Assembly: GCF_023101765.2 (NCBI RefSeq)
Contig: NC_064225.1
Span: 1,240,001 to 1,304,000, forward strand
DNA length: 64,000 nucleotides
Direction of reading: 5' to 3'
From: Spodoptera frugiperda
Lineage: Eukaryota; Arthropoda; Insecta; Lepidoptera; Noctuidae
The position numbers and the translations under genes were made by a program. Positions 1 to 10,532 of this stretch are shown piece by piece. The notes below the pieces were generated by a model that was not told where the DNA came from, did not search any database, and saw only the letters and a list, made by a program, of their open reading frames with translations. Positions within the stretch are counted from its first letter, which is position 1. Each line of letters opens with the position of its first letter.

Positions 1-422
1 AAAAGAATATGTGGTCTTTTGGAGAAGTGGTATGTAATGGTGTGTCGTTGTTGATTTGAGTTTCATGTTAAGTAATTGATGATTTTGGATTTGTACGTTT
101 TTGTAAGAATTTCAAAAATTTAAATTATAAGTAGTTGATATTATATATTAAGTATATGGATATGATATATGGTCAAACGTTAAGCATTGCCAATCAATGT
201 GACAATGCTGCCAATCTTTTCGGCATCCTACCTCACTACTCTGATGAGAGGATTATTTTTTCGACGCGTTAAGTTAGGCTTTTTTTTGTTTTCGAGTTGT
301 AAATAATTTTAGTCATAGTTATTATTTATTATTTAGTATTTACCTAGTCTAGTAATTAAGTACATTATAATATTCTTGAGTAATAAAATCATACATTTGA
401 TTTTTGAGTCAGGAAAAAACTG
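1..422. other. AT-rich sequence with no gene seen
   Basis: No open frame of note and no repeat that recurs elsewhere in the window. The sequence is AT-rich throughout. Confidence 0.5.
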
Positions 423-500
423 GTTTTATTTTAACTTTCGTGAGATATACTAAATAAAATATTATGTTATCGGCTTACTCACGTAACTGTTTGACGAGTA
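423..500 (+). repeat. Inverted-repeat family M, end fragment
   Basis: This copy shows TTTCGTGAGA, then an AT-rich spacer, then GGCTTACTCACGTAACTG and TTTGACGAG. The same block recurs at 40240, 47204 and, inverted, at 47585. GTGAG and CTCAC within the block can pair, so each end is itself a small hairpin. Only one end is recognisable here. Confidence 0.6.
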
Positions 501-1213
501 ACTGCTGCTACGGCCAGCTCTAGTAGCAGCGGCGACTACTAAAGCTGCGAGTAGCAGATCGACAATCACAGCGACGTGAGTCGCGAAATGCTGTTCATAT
601 GTCTTCTAAAGCATAAGCGAAAAAATCCAGCAATCCAACAGATTCAAAACCGAGACACCGATTATATCCCAGCTCCATTGCACAAAGCAAGAATGGATAC
701 ATTAAAAACTAATACATCTTATCTTGCAAACCAAAGAGAATGCATTTAGCTCTCATCTTTGATGATACCTTGAAGATAAAAGCTTAAAGACGACGCATTT
801 CTTTGTCATACCCACCGCACATCAAAATACGCACAACCAATATACGTTGAACTCTGTATCTAAAAAGAGATATTTGAAAGAGGGTTCAGCTTATACTGGT
901 AGTTCTTACCAGTGTAAGATGAACTCTGATTCTGTAGGAAGTAATTCTGGGGAGGGTTCATGTTATATTGGAAGTTTAGTTCCATGTGCTGTTAGCAGTA
1001 CTATTGTTACGTTATTGATGACTGACTATTGTCTGAAGCTAATTATTATGGGAAATGGGGGAAGAAAATTGTCTATTGTACTTTTAGGGGGTTTTGAGTG
1101 GGAATCCGTGTTTTTGACTTGATAGGACTTGTTTGGACTTGTTAATTTAGTGATTTCAAATGTTATGAAGTTGTTCTACAAATAAAAAAAGTTAAAGAAA
1201 AGCGAATTCCTTC
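501..1213. other. Non-coding stretch
   Basis: The first 100 bases are richer in G and C (short CAGC/GTAGC runs) and may be the inner part of the adjoining family M element. The 91-codon frame at 847-1122 begins with TTG, has no domain signature and is probably chance. Confidence 0.4.
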
Positions 1214-1320
1214 TTTAAGGCCTGCAACACACCTGTAACTCCTATGGTGTTGCGGGTCCATGGGCGGCGCTGATCGCTTACCATTAGGTGACACGTCTGC
1301 TCATTTGTCCCCTATTTTAT
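1214..1320 (+). mobile_element. Retroposon family A, diverged 3' part
   Basis: Carries the family core (CATGGGCGGCG, then ATCGCTTACCAT, then CGTCTGCTC) with many changes. It shares the variant core 'ggcgctgatcgc' with copies at 47395 and 57210, which suggests an older subfamily. Confidence 0.6.
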
Positions 1321-1324
1321 TGTG

Positions 1325-1440
1325 TATATATATAGTTACTTCCGCGCGGTTTCACCCGCTCTGCTCGGCTCTTATTGATCGTAGCGTAATGTTTTATATA
1401 CATAGCCTATAGCCTATGTCGATAAATAGACTATCCAACA
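1325..1440 (-). mobile_element. Helitron-like (Lep1-type) 3' part
   Basis: Reverse strand of the lepidopteran repeat ending GGGTGAAACCGCGCGGAAGTA; a better copy is at 26424-26627. It includes the conserved block meaning 'ggctataggctat' and the 'tagtccatttatcgac' region. The terminal CTAG is not clear. Confidence 0.5.
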
Positions 1441-1460
1441 CAATAAGAGTTATTCAAATC

Positions 1461-1662
1461 GGTACAGTACAGTACCCTTTCCAATCTACCCCATCCCCGA
1501 TTCCCGAACAACAACCCTTAAATTCCTGACTCCCAAAAAGCCGGCAACGCACTTGTAACGCCTCTGGTGTTTCAAGTGTCCATGGGCGGCGGCGATTGCT
1601 TACCATCAGGTAATACGTCTGCTCGATTATGTCGGGTTGCATAAAAAAAAACACAAAAATAA
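1461..1662 (+). mobile_element. Retroposon family A with target duplication
   Basis: A 3' part of family A, from the CCAATC/CCCCGATTCCCGAACA block through the CATGGGCGGCGGCGATTGC core to a CATAAAAAAAA tail. It is flanked by an 11-bp direct repeat TTATTCAAATC at 1450-1460 and 1663-1673. Poly(A) plus a direct repeat shows that the family moves by retroposition. I see no tRNA-type B box, so its head type is unknown. Confidence 0.75.
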
Positions 1663-1673
1663 TTATTCAAATC

Positions 1674-2098
1674 AGACAAGAATCAGACCAACAGTTCCGG
1701 AGATTACCGAATTAAAACAAACACACAAATTCTACAGCTTTATACACACATTGGTATTATAGATTTCGACACACATTTCCCCCACTCCAGTAGTTTCCCA
1801 GTTTAGTTTCCGAACATAGACTTACTACGAACTGTAATACATGCAAATATCTGCATTGAGCACGGTGCCGACGCTCAGCCTTTGTTATGGCACCGAAACA
1901 TTACGTTAGGCTGCCTAGTGCCTATAGTCGGGTTAGACTATATTTTATGTTGTATTGGTATCTTTGGTAAACGTGTATGAGTGTGTATGCCTTTTGATAG
2001 CGATGTGTATATATATATCTTTATAGTTGATAGCAAAAGTCTAGGAAAAACTAAAATAAAATCAGAAAGATTTCCAAAAAAATACATATCTATTCAAC
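1674..2098. other. Non-coding stretch
   Basis: AT-rich sequence with no recurring repeat and no open frame that I can support. Confidence 0.4.
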
Positions 2099-2375
2099 AG
2101 GGTAGATGACTAGTTTATTATTTTAATGTCCGTCTTGTAGATTATTTTAAAATATTAGACACGTATTTTTTATTTTCTTACGGAAGCAAATACTTTCGAA
2201 ATATCGCTTGACGTCACTTCTAGGTACGTTTTATACGTAGAAATGACGTATTTGCTCCCATTCCTAAACTATTATTAAAGTATATGTTAAAATAAAATTA
2301 CGCGCCTAATATTTTTTTATTACCAAACTGATAGATTAAGAAGATTTTTATTTTTCATACCCCGTCATCTTCCCT
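2099..2375. mobile_element. MITE-like family G
   Basis: Ends are AGGGTAGATGAC and GTCATCTTCCCT, a 12-bp inverted repeat with one mismatch. The centre holds a second inverted repeat around TGACGTCACTTCTA and TAGAAATGACGTA. No coding capacity. Other copies are at 25672, 56588, 58263 and, partly, 53205. Confidence 0.7.
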
Positions 2376-2910
2376 ATTAGCGATAATTTTTAAGACGTTT
2401 TTGATTTACTTACACTACCTACTCCAATTTCTCCAATATTTTACAAACAAGAGAAAAGTCACTATAAAACATTTACCAACAAAAAGACAATAAAAAATAT
2501 TTAACTAATAAATAACTGGCTTACAAACCCGAAGCTTCATAAACCACTCAAGCCAGAATAGTTAGGTTAAACCAACTTAAAATATAACTAGTTTATTAAC
2601 ACGATCATGTCAGTATATTAAATCAGACCGTAACTGAACCCTCCCAAGAGCGCAATTGAACCTCTCCGCTTACTTCACGGGATCGCGCTAGTGATGTACC
2701 CTTGCGGTCCCGGATTTTGGGATTCCAATTCCCGGGAATGAAGTTTTTGAATTTGATTCTTGCCTTTTATTACGTCATAATATTACACTAGGGAGTGTGT
2801 GAAAAATAATATAATACTTACTCAATTTTCACGATTTATATTATGAGATTTATAAAAAAGATGGTAAAAATAATATTGTCATTCAACCGTATTTTCTATG
2901 TATATACAAT
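2376..2910. other. Non-coding stretch
   Basis: AT-rich. Near 2700-2745 there is a short GC-rich patch (cggtcccggattttggg). No gene or recurring repeat seen. Confidence 0.4.
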
Positions 2911-3282
2911 ATAGGGTGACTGGTAATTAGTGAACGATATTTAAACACGTGATTGTACTCATGATTACAAACAACATCTTGCTAAAGAAACTTTATTGTA
3001 TACTCATTAGTTTTATTATTGTCATAATAACAAAATAACAAAACTTCGTTAACACTTAACTTCCAAAATACCTACTAGTCTTCCTATTTTGCGGGTGCGG
3101 ATGCCTCAATGCTAACTGTTGATCATCCAAAAACACGCGCTGGCGATATTTTGTTGTTTTATTATTGTGATAAAAATAAAACTAATGAGTATACAAAAAA
3201 GTTTATTTTGGGAAAGTTGTTTGTAATCATGAATACAATCACGTGTTGAAATATCGTTCACTAATTACCAGTCATCCTATAT
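2911..3282. mobile_element. Inverted-repeat element L, complete copy
   Basis: Both ends carry the same roughly 120-bp arm inverted. It begins ATAGGGTGACTGG and continues through AATTAGTGAACGATATTT, ACACGTGATTGTA and TATACTCATTAG. The right end reads as its reverse complement, closing GTCATCCTAT. About 130 bp of unrelated sequence lies between the arms. There is no coding frame, so this is a non-autonomous DNA transposon or foldback element. A half copy lies at 20955-21084. Confidence 0.75.
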
Positions 3283-3602
3283 ATAATTACATACCTAATT
3301 TGCGTACAAAATACTGAACTAAGTAATAATTCCTGGGTTTTGTTTACGGCCACACATTGTATCTAATTAATACGTGTTTACAAATAACAAATACATTGTA
3401 TTTGAATTTAAATTAATTAGCAACTAGTCTATGTAATTTGTGTTCACATAAATATAATGCATGAAGTTTATTGTTTGCGTTCGGGCTATAATTATTACAT
3501 TTTAGGGAACAGAGAGTAAAGTTCCCTAAGTAAAGGAGGATCCTCCGACCAGGCGAGGTGATCGTGGCTGGCGAGCTTTCTATCTTTATTAGAGACTTAA
3601 GA
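3283..3602. other. Non-coding stretch
   Basis: Nothing recognised. The minus-strand frame at 3413-3709 runs into the SINE that follows and is not supported as a gene. Confidence 0.4.
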
Positions 3603-3892
3603 CAGGTGCAACGCCTTTTATCCCTGGTTAGGCAGAGGTGCACATTACGGCACGTGATGCCACTATACAATGTAACCCCACTTTTCACAATTTGTGTTAT
3701 AAGTCCCATTTAATAGAGGGTGAGTCTATTGCTATATACTGGGTACAATTACAGATTCCGTGCTCATTACTGAGAAATTTTCGAAACACTGAAAAAAGCC
3801 AAGCAATACTTTGACCCGACCCGGGAATCGAACCCGAGACCCCTTATCCAGGAGTTGCACCTGCGACCACTTGACCAACGTAGCAATCACTT
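3603..3892 (-). mobile_element. tRNA-like SINE 1, full copy
   Basis: Read on the minus strand it opens with a tRNA-like head. It has TTGGTCAAGTGGTCGCAGG and a B box read in reverse as GGGAATCGAACCC. Next come a Phe-rich spacer, the CACGGAATCTG/ATACTGGGTAC region, and TACATTGTATAGTGGCAT. It closes with TGCACCTCTGCCTAACC and a short ATAAAAGGCGT tail. The head resembles a pol III tRNA promoter, not a functional tRNA, because the acceptor and anticodon arms cannot be folded. Confidence 0.75.
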
Positions 3893-4544
3893 TTGAACCA
3901 AAGTTCTCTTATTGTCAAACGATTGCATTCTACACGACCAATCCGAACATCAACATAAAAAAAAAAACATCCCGTACACCAAAAAAAAATTCAACAAAAA
4001 TCCCGGGACACAAAACCCATTTCCCATCACTACGTCGACGTAGCAAGTTCGAACTTCGTACTTAATGGTGCGACCGCACTGCGTTTGACGGAGCACAATA
4101 CACTGATTGCCGCTAAATAACGAGTTCACCTTAGTTTCTAGCTTAGGGACTAGTAGGGCTTAAAGTCTTGAGAAACCTTAGGAACGCTCGGAGTTGTACA
4201 AGTTAGGGTTTTGTGTGTGCCTGTGTTTGTGTCTTGAAAGGGATAAAAGTGTGTGGTGTTTGTTTTAAGTACCTATGTATGTATGTGTGTTAGGAAGCCA
4301 TTTCTATGCGAATTTTATGTATAATCAGACCAAGTCTGTCGGATGCATATATTTTTTTAAACGTTGAGCGATCTAGAAGCGAACGCGAAAACAACAAATT
4401 TTTAAAATCTATTGACGTGGCCTACGGTACCAACCGCACGTGAGATGCGGTGAGAGATCAATTGGCTTGGTTACACCGCATTGCGTTGAAATCGCGTGTC
4501 ACTGCACCGCTTCGCGTTCACTTCTAGATTACTCACCCAAGATG
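3893..4544. other. Non-coding stretch
   Basis: Contains an A-rich patch at 3958-4000, a short (TATG)n run near 4265-4285, and a CG-rich patch at 4430-4520 with several TTGCGTT/CGCATTGCG words. No gene supported. Confidence 0.35.
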
Positions 4545-4762
4545 TTGCGTTCGGCGCGTCACGTTCCGCGCGCGCCTCCACCACAGATGCGGCCCAGTAG
4601 GGCTGATGCTTGATCTGGAGTTGCAGATTACCTAGCGGGTTTATCGGGGCTCCGGCTCGAAAAGCAGGAGTAGGAACAGAGTGGTTTTTAGTCAGTAATA
4701 GTCTGACACTCATTTTTGCCGGGAGAAGTCATTGCATGATTTTCTCGTCTCAAAAAAAAGCA
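4545..4762 (+). mobile_element. Retroposon family D
   Basis: Full-length family layout: GCGTTCGGCGCGTCACG, CACCACAGATG, CCCAGTAGGGCTGATGC, the TTTATCGGGGCTCCGGCTCG block, AGCAGGAGTAGGAAC, GTTTTTAGTCAGTAA, then a poly(A)-like end. The family has at least 16 copies in this window, in both orientations. It has no coding capacity and no clear tRNA head, so it may be the 3' part of an unknown LINE or a SINE of another origin. Confidence 0.7.
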
Positions 4763-5212
4763 ATAAAATGTATACTTTCAAAACAAAAATTTAACTGAAA
4801 ACTATACAAAATCAGATCAAAACACCTTAACATAAACCATCAAAATCTTCCACATACACAACCCTCTAACAACACACACGACTCGGACCCGACCTGACCC
4901 CTTTTTGCAGCCCTAAGATAAGAACGAGCACCGTGGCATTTCTTATTCAAACTATTAAAGTATCGTTCATACCTCGTCCTAATATTTAAGGTGGGGCCTA
5001 AAGTATATTATGTAAGATTAAACTGTCAGGGGGTAACCCTTGACTCACCTTGGGACATTCTTAGAGACTGCGAAGGGATTCAGTTTGGAGCAGCATTAGA
5101 ATTTGTAATTTTGAGTGTGTTGGTTGTGAGTGAGAATGGTTATTTGAGCTGTTTGGCTTGTTTTTTTATGGTATAAGGTGGTCGACGTATATGGTATAAG
5201 ACGTTATATAAG
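4763..5212. other. Non-coding stretch
   Basis: AT-rich, no supported gene. A TTATGGTATAAGG fragment at about 5166 looks like the very tail of family A on the minus strand. Confidence 0.35.
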
Positions 5213-5475
5213 ACACCTTGTTAGTCGAGTGACTGCCGGACAAGGGGTCTCGGGTTCGATTCCCGAGTCGGATTTTTTTCGGTTTTTCGAAAATGTCTCA
5301 ATGGTAACACGGAGTCTAGAATTGTGCCCAGTATATGGCAATAGAGCCCTCTATTACATGGGACTTAAAACACAAATGGTGAAAAGTGAGTGTACATTGT
5401 ATAGCGGCATTAGTGCAATAATGTGCACCTCTGCCTACCCCTTCGGGGTAAAAAGGCGTGACGTTGTTATGAGTT
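5213..5475 (+). mobile_element. tRNA-like SINE 1
   Basis: Head CCTTGTTAGTCGAGTGACTG with B box GGGTTCGATTCCC, then AGTCTAGAATTGTGCCCAG, ATTACATGGGACTT, AAATGGTGAAAAGTG, and the tail CTACCCCTTCGGGGTAAAAA. It is a close match to the copies at 11122 and 45068. Confidence 0.8.
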
Positions 5476-5892
5476 GAGTGTCACGTATATGTGAACTTAT
5501 ATGATTGTAAACGCGTCCACGACTCAGAACAAAAGCTAATGGGTTTTAAAAATAAAATCTTATGCGTTCTTTTTTTAATAATTATAAACTGTACCTAATT
5601 TCTATATTAAAGAAAGTATTTAATTAGTCTACCATTCGCCCTTTGACCTAACACAAAGGTCAGAAACCAAATAATTGTTCTCAAATTTAAACAGCTATGA
5701 ATCCTAAAATGAAATCTCTCAATATTGACTTTTTTGGGGTACAATTTCACTCTGAATTAATTAATAGAAGACCTACGAGTTTAATAAAATACAACCGCTC
5801 TTTATAAAGAAGATAACTTTATGTCTGATATTGTGAGAAGGAAGACAGGCTTAATTACCTATAGTATTTTACTTTAGCTTACCGAATCTTTT
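5476..5892. other. Non-coding stretch
   Basis: AT-rich with no recurring repeat or supported gene. Confidence 0.4.
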
Positions 5893-6092
5893 TTATGATA
5901 TAAATGGTATAAACGAGCAGACGGTTCACCTAGTGGTAAGCAACTGTCGCTGCATATGGTTACCCGAAACACCAGAGACGTTCCAACTGCGTTTCTTTTG
6001 GAGGTTAAGAATTTAAGGGTTGTTGGGGAATCGGGGATTGGGAAGATTAGGGGGAATTGGAACTCCGGTAACCTCACTCACACAACGCAAAA
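5893..6092 (-). mobile_element. Retroposon family A
   Basis: Begins on the plus strand with the reversed tail (TTTTTTATGATATAAATGG) and continues ACGAGCAGACGG, CACCTAGTGGTAAGC, GAATCGGGGATTGGG, then CCTCACTCACACAACG. It stops before the 5' GTGTGGGAGAGCC head. Confidence 0.7.
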
Positions 6093-6282
6093 AAGCGATT
6101 CCAGCATTAATCACCACACCTGCTCAATGCGTATGAAAAGTGCATCCATGAAAAACAATAGAGAGACAAATGACTAATAACTTAAGTTATACAACATCTA
6201 CGCCAATAGACTCAACGTCTAAAATTACACAATTTATCTACATTTTACGAAAATCATGTATCTACTTACACTGTGTATCAAC

Positions 6283-6415
6283 ACCTATTACATGGGACTT
6301 ACAACACAAATTGTGAAAAGTGTGTGTACACAGTGGCATTACGTACCATAATGTGCATGCCTACTTCGGGGACTAAAGGCGTGACGATATGTATGTATGT
6401 ATGTATGTACTTACA
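6283..6415 (+). mobile_element. tRNA-like SINE 1 tail with (GTAT)n run
   Basis: Keeps only the SINE 1 3' half (ATTACATGGGACTT, GGCATTACGTACCATAATG, CTTCGGGGACTAAAGG). It ends in a microsatellite ATGTATGTATGTATGTATG at about 6390-6413. The microsatellite probably grew from the SINE tail. Confidence 0.65.
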
Positions 6416-6678
6416 CTGTGTTACATATTTTTTAAATCGAATCACGTCCCACTCGTCCCTTTGAAGACATTTAACTAAAATGTCTACCGAATATCAAGTG
6501 TATAAGGATTTACAATGCGATATTATAAAAATGTTTTACTATTGTATAAAATGTTATACAATTCGTATAATGTTGTGTGTTTTATGCGTGTAACATGTGT
6601 TCGAGGTTACTCGAAGATTCTCGAAGATATTTCCTTTTGTTTTATTTACTTGAAAGATTGTTCTTTTGTTTTTGATTT

Positions 6679-6985
6679 TGTTACATGCAATGTAAGACGC
6701 CCGCTTCTAATACATGAGAGTGCGGGTTTGAAATGTACCGAAGGCAAGTATCAATGTGTCATTTTCCGAGTTATATGTACTTTCTTAGATTATTTAGACA
6801 CCACTGACAAACGGTGAAGGAAAACATCGTTAGGAAACCTGGACTTATAATTTCTGATAAGTTAGAAATCGCCAACCCGCATTGAGCAAGCGTGGTGGTG
6901 GTTAATGCTCAAACCTGTTCCATGTGAGAAGCGGCATTTGTTCAACAGTGGCCACTTATAGGCTGTATTTTGGTATTTCGACTGC
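6679..6985 (+). mobile_element. tRNA-like SINE 3, full copy
   Basis: The head has TAAGACGCCCGCTTCTAA and the B-box-like GTGCGGGTTTGAAATGT. Then come TTCCGAGTTATATGTACT, CACCACTGACAAACGG, GGAAAACATCGTTAGGAAACC, CCAACCCGCATTGAGCAAG, GTTAATGCTCAAACC, and the terminal GTGGCCACTTATAGGCTG. The B box is degraded. Further copies lie at 28455, 43495 (reversed) and 45940. Confidence 0.7.
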
Positions 6986-8600
6986 ATTTTGGTTCTCAGA
7001 TAATGATTTTAAAATAATAAATAGATGAAATTCCCTTTGTCTATTCTTCGGCAAATAATTAATAGTGATATTATATTCGTGTAATTTAGTTAAAGTATTA
7101 AACCACCAACCGTTGAGTAAAATATCCATTCATTTTTATTTTTAAAAGTATTATTTTATACATATGATATTCCTCTCTGTTCATATCAAAACGAAACGGA
7201 ATATTAATGATTCTTCATCCGATATCATCTGTACTTATAATATTACCCACAAAAAGGAAATAGACGAAAACAAATAAAGAAAAAAAAAAACACATCAAAT
7301 CCCCTAAACGTTTAAGTACCCGGATAAATGATAGAAATACCCGGATGTGCCCGGTTTACGCATCACCGATACATAATACTCGGATATACCTGCTCGAACA
7401 GGATTTCCAATTACTTAAACTCGTAACCGGTCCACATATGTTTGTACCGGAATATAATATTCGATATTACCCACAATCCGGATGTGTTTAACCGGGTGCC
7501 GTAGTCAACGGATACCTTTATGTGATTTTAATATAATAGCTAATGTTTTATTTCTTTTGTAAGAGTTCTTTTTTCATATTTGAAGATGAAAGCTTGAGGA
7601 ATATTTTGTAGCATAAAGGGTCGTGGCTTTTTGGTAGTTCTTTGTAGAAAAGAGCAATTTAGTAGAGAGCATAATATCTAGATAGAAGAATTTGTAATAT
7701 GAAAAACGTGGTGTAGTTATTTAGTTAATAATACTATGGGTAAGAAACTAATGAAATTGTTTCTATTTTTAGGGTACAAACCAAATTGAAATCATTTATG
7801 GTGACCGTTAATAGTCAATAGAGATAGTTTTTGCAAAACAGAAATCAAGAAGAAAACAGAAGAACTGTAATTTTGTAGATTGTCTAGGAATACACAAGGA
7901 TTATTCATATTGGTGCAAACAGAAAAATTGCGCTTTCTGGCTTGAGTACTATGATTGACAATATTTCGCTAATTTTTCATTTGTGTGTTTATGTGTGGTT
8001 TAAATTAAGTCCTATGAGTTTTCTCAATACGTATAATCGATTATACACCAAAATGCTTCAGTCACATTACAAGAAATATTTTACTCTTCTCAACCGGAAT
8101 ACCCACTCAAAATAAAAGTCTCAAATTCCGCCCTCACACTTGAATCACAGAATGAACGAGACAATCTAAAAAAACCTACAGAAATAAGAAACTTTTTCAC
8201 GAGTCCATTAAAGAAGATCCTACAATGAAAACCGGCTTCGGTGAAACGAAAAAAAAATAAACACTTCACGGAGTTATGAACAGCAAAAACTACGAGAAAA
8301 CTTATGATACACGCGTTAAAGTTACAAAAAAATATCCGTATCGTATACATTTTTTCACGAACTACATACGATGGAGATGGAATGAAATTCATCATTATTC
8401 CGACCCTCAGGCTTTGGAAGTGGGCGAAAAATACTCAGAGAGAAAAAAAAACGCGAACATAGTCATGTTTTGTATTGTCAGTGTAAATCAAAATAACGAG
8501 GATTCCTAACAAACAAACATATGTTAAGGTTGTTGAACACTAGAGAGACCGGATAAAAATGTGGTTTATCCGGTTTTTGTAATAGTTCGTTGGTTGCAGT
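6986..8600. other. Long non-coding stretch with a CCGGAT cluster and a hairpin
   Basis: There is no gene I can support; the overlapping frames at 8090-8395 and 8276-8509 lie on opposite strands and have no domain. Between 7310 and 7500 the word CCCGGAT or CCGGAT or near variants recurs several times (ACCCGGATAA, ACCCGGATG, ACTCGGATA, ATCCGGATG, AACCGGGTG). At 8548-8574 is a perfect 10-bp hairpin, ACCGGATAAA with TTTATCCGGT, loop of seven. Confidence 0.4.
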
Positions 8601-8604
8601 GTAA

Positions 8605-8700
8605 TATAATAAACTGCTACTTCCGCGCGGTTTCACCCGCTCTACTTGGCTGCCATTGGTCATAGCGTGATTTTTATTGAATTCAATCTTGCAAAGATAG
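8605..8700 (-). mobile_element. Helitron-like (Lep1-type) 3' part
   Basis: Contains the reverse of GGGTGAAACCGCGCGGAAGTAGC and of the CCAATGGCAGCCAAG block. Same family as 1325 and 26424, truncated here. Confidence 0.5.
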
Positions 8701-9203
8701 ACAGATTTCGTTTGCATTTTTATTGGTAAATATATAAAAAGGCATTTTAAATAAAATCCAAGTCAATATAACATGAATATGTCTAGAGAGCTGACCAACA
8801 GACAGACATTGTGTTTTTTTTTTTATATTGTAATATTTGCTTTGACGTTCAAAAGTCTATTTGAAATAAATAATTTTGACTTTGACTTATGTATAAAGAA
8901 AAATATGCTCAAAATTAAAGAAATACGGTACATTAAGAGAAGGAATCGCTTAAGCACTCCTCCATTTTTATGGAGAGGACATTTCTCCGTATATATTTTT
9001 AATTAATTGGCCAGCTCCCAACCTCAATTATGTTGGGTGGATACGATACTGACCACAAGTGCTCTGTTCAATATCTTGATATAGGACTGTTGCTTATGTT
9101 TTTTTCTTAATTAAAGCGATTAAGTGTTTGCAATTATTATTGTTATTTGATTTACTTTTAGTTGCTAATTTAATGTTATAACGTGTCGTATACATCAATT
9201 GAC
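8701..9203. other. Non-coding stretch
   Basis: AT-rich; a run of ten T lies near 8814. The 77-codon frame at 8773-9006 does begin with ATG but is compositionally biased (Phe, Ile, Asn, Lys) and has no recognisable domain, so I do not call it a gene. Confidence 0.35.
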
Positions 9204-9402
9204 GGAAAGGTTGGTGCGGTGACTGAGCAACCAGCTGCCGCGAAGCGTGTAGCGGGTTTAGTTCCGGCACGGAGCAACTCTTTGTGTGATCTACAAATTG
9301 TTGTTTCGGGTCTGGGTGTCATGTGCATGTGAAATTGTATGTTTGTTAACACACCCACGATAAAGGAGAAAATCAGTGTGAGGCAAAATATTACTTAAGG
9401 AT
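9204..9402 (+). mobile_element. tRNA-like SINE 2
   Basis: The head GGTGCGGTGACTGAGCAAC resembles an A box and GGGTTTAGTTCCGGC is a mutated B box. Then follow AGCAACTCTTTGTGTGATC, ATTGTTGTTTCGGGTCTGG, GTCATGTGCATGTGAA, CACCCACGA, and AGGAGAAAATCA. The B box carries changes, so this copy is older than the one at 50312. Confidence 0.75.
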
Positions 9403-9836
9403 ATAAATGTAAAAAAAAATCCTGTAAAGTTATGTACCTAGTATTCATTTTTACACCTGGGTATGATTCCAATAAGTAGAATTACCTACTGGGCTAGACA
9501 AAATATTTCAAAACCTTCCAGGTCTGTATTTGTCTCAGCTTTTACTGCACAACGACGAAAACGTAATGCACTCCAATATTACTTCTGCTTTAAATTTCAC
9601 AATCAGCTTTGACCGGGAATCACAGCAAATATTTCTGTAATATTGAATTCTTATCCGGACCGAACTAGTGAACGAGGGGCACAAAGGTAAATTTTACCCG
9701 GATTTTCGGGTTTGTAAAGGTTAGAGATCAAGAGTTTGCTTGCTCCTGGAAATTTTATATGTACCAGATGTACCTGTTATTTATAATGACAGAGTGAAAT
9801 AGTTGTCTAGGACTTTTTATATGAGGTCTTCTATCT
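9403..9836. other. Non-coding stretch
   Basis: No gene. ACCCGGATTTTCGGG near 9697 is another CCGGAT-type word, but isolated. Confidence 0.35.
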
Positions 9837-9980
9837 GTACCCTTAGTATGAGTTTGTTTTACGTTTGACAAGATCAAAACGAAATTGCGTTCGGCGGTTT
9901 TATTGGTTGGTTAGTTAGAGCCGGCCAATTAAAGCTCCGAACGCGATCTCATTCATTTCGATCTCGTATTAAGCCTTTTA
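9837..9980. repeat. CCAAT-palindrome MITE, family E
   Basis: Begins TGTACCCTTAGTATGAGTTTG and has the family core GCGTTCGGCGG, TTATTGGTTGGTTAG, GAGCCGGCCAATTAAAGC, GAACGCGATCTC, ending CTCGTATTAAGCC. The two halves are imperfect reverse complements. ATTGG and CCAAT lie symmetrically at the centre. Confidence 0.65.
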
Positions 9981-9997
9981 GTAGGTGTAGCGTAGAG

Positions 9998-10195
9998 TTT
10001 AGGATTTTTGCCTCACTAAAACCATATTGGTGGCCACCGTCAGCGCCTGTAAGGTATGTGTGTGTCCTGTCCTGTGTCCCCTAAGTAGAATGCTTCGGAG
10101 CCCCCACGGTACAACACCTGTTAGAACTCATCCCTAGACGTATGTACATGGCTAGTCTCCTACTATTGACCGTCATGACAGAATCGATACGGTTC
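9998..10195 (+). repeat. Interspersed repeat J
   Basis: Contains GATTTTTGCCTCACTAAAACC, GGTGGCCACCGTC, CGGAGCCCCCACG and CCCTAAGTAGA. The same order recurs at 25057-25290. Function and class unknown; no intact frame spans both copies. Confidence 0.5.
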
Positions 10196-10532
10196 TTCAT
10201 TATTTGCATATTTCTACAATAAGATACTCGTTACCCTTGAAAGGTCCTACCAATGTTGAAAGATAAAATTAAATAATACTTTAAGTAGCAGTACGTATTC
10301 CATTTTAATTAACATTTTCAAATATTCATAACAGAAGTTCTGTTAAGGCGAAACGTTTTGTGTAAACTTTTAATGGACGGCTCTACGAGCGTTATTGTGA
10401 ACTTTTTATTTATTTAATTCAAAAAGAATATTTTATGATACCGTACTTAGTAAGTACGGTAGTAGTAGTAAAAGTGTTGACCAAGATTAGGGTCAAGAAA
10501 ATTAGAACTGACAAAGAAACTTTTTTGTTATT
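10196..10532. other. Non-coding stretch
   Basis: AT-rich. Nothing recognised apart from a short GTACGGTAGTAGTAG run near 10455. Confidence 0.35.

Noticed and set aside
847..1122. 91-codon plus-strand frame
   Set aside because: Begins with TTG, low complexity, no domain; expected by chance in a window of this size.
3811..3850. Possible tRNA gene (GGGAATCGAACCC)
   Set aside because: The B box belongs to the head of SINE 1 and recurs in dispersed copies. Acceptor stem and anticodon arm do not pair. The same applies at 5230, 11160, 21662, 50350, 54095 and 58935.
8548..8574. Hairpin read as a transcription terminator
   Set aside because: It is followed by a few T residues, but bacterial-type terminators do not apply in insect DNA; left as a simple hairpin.
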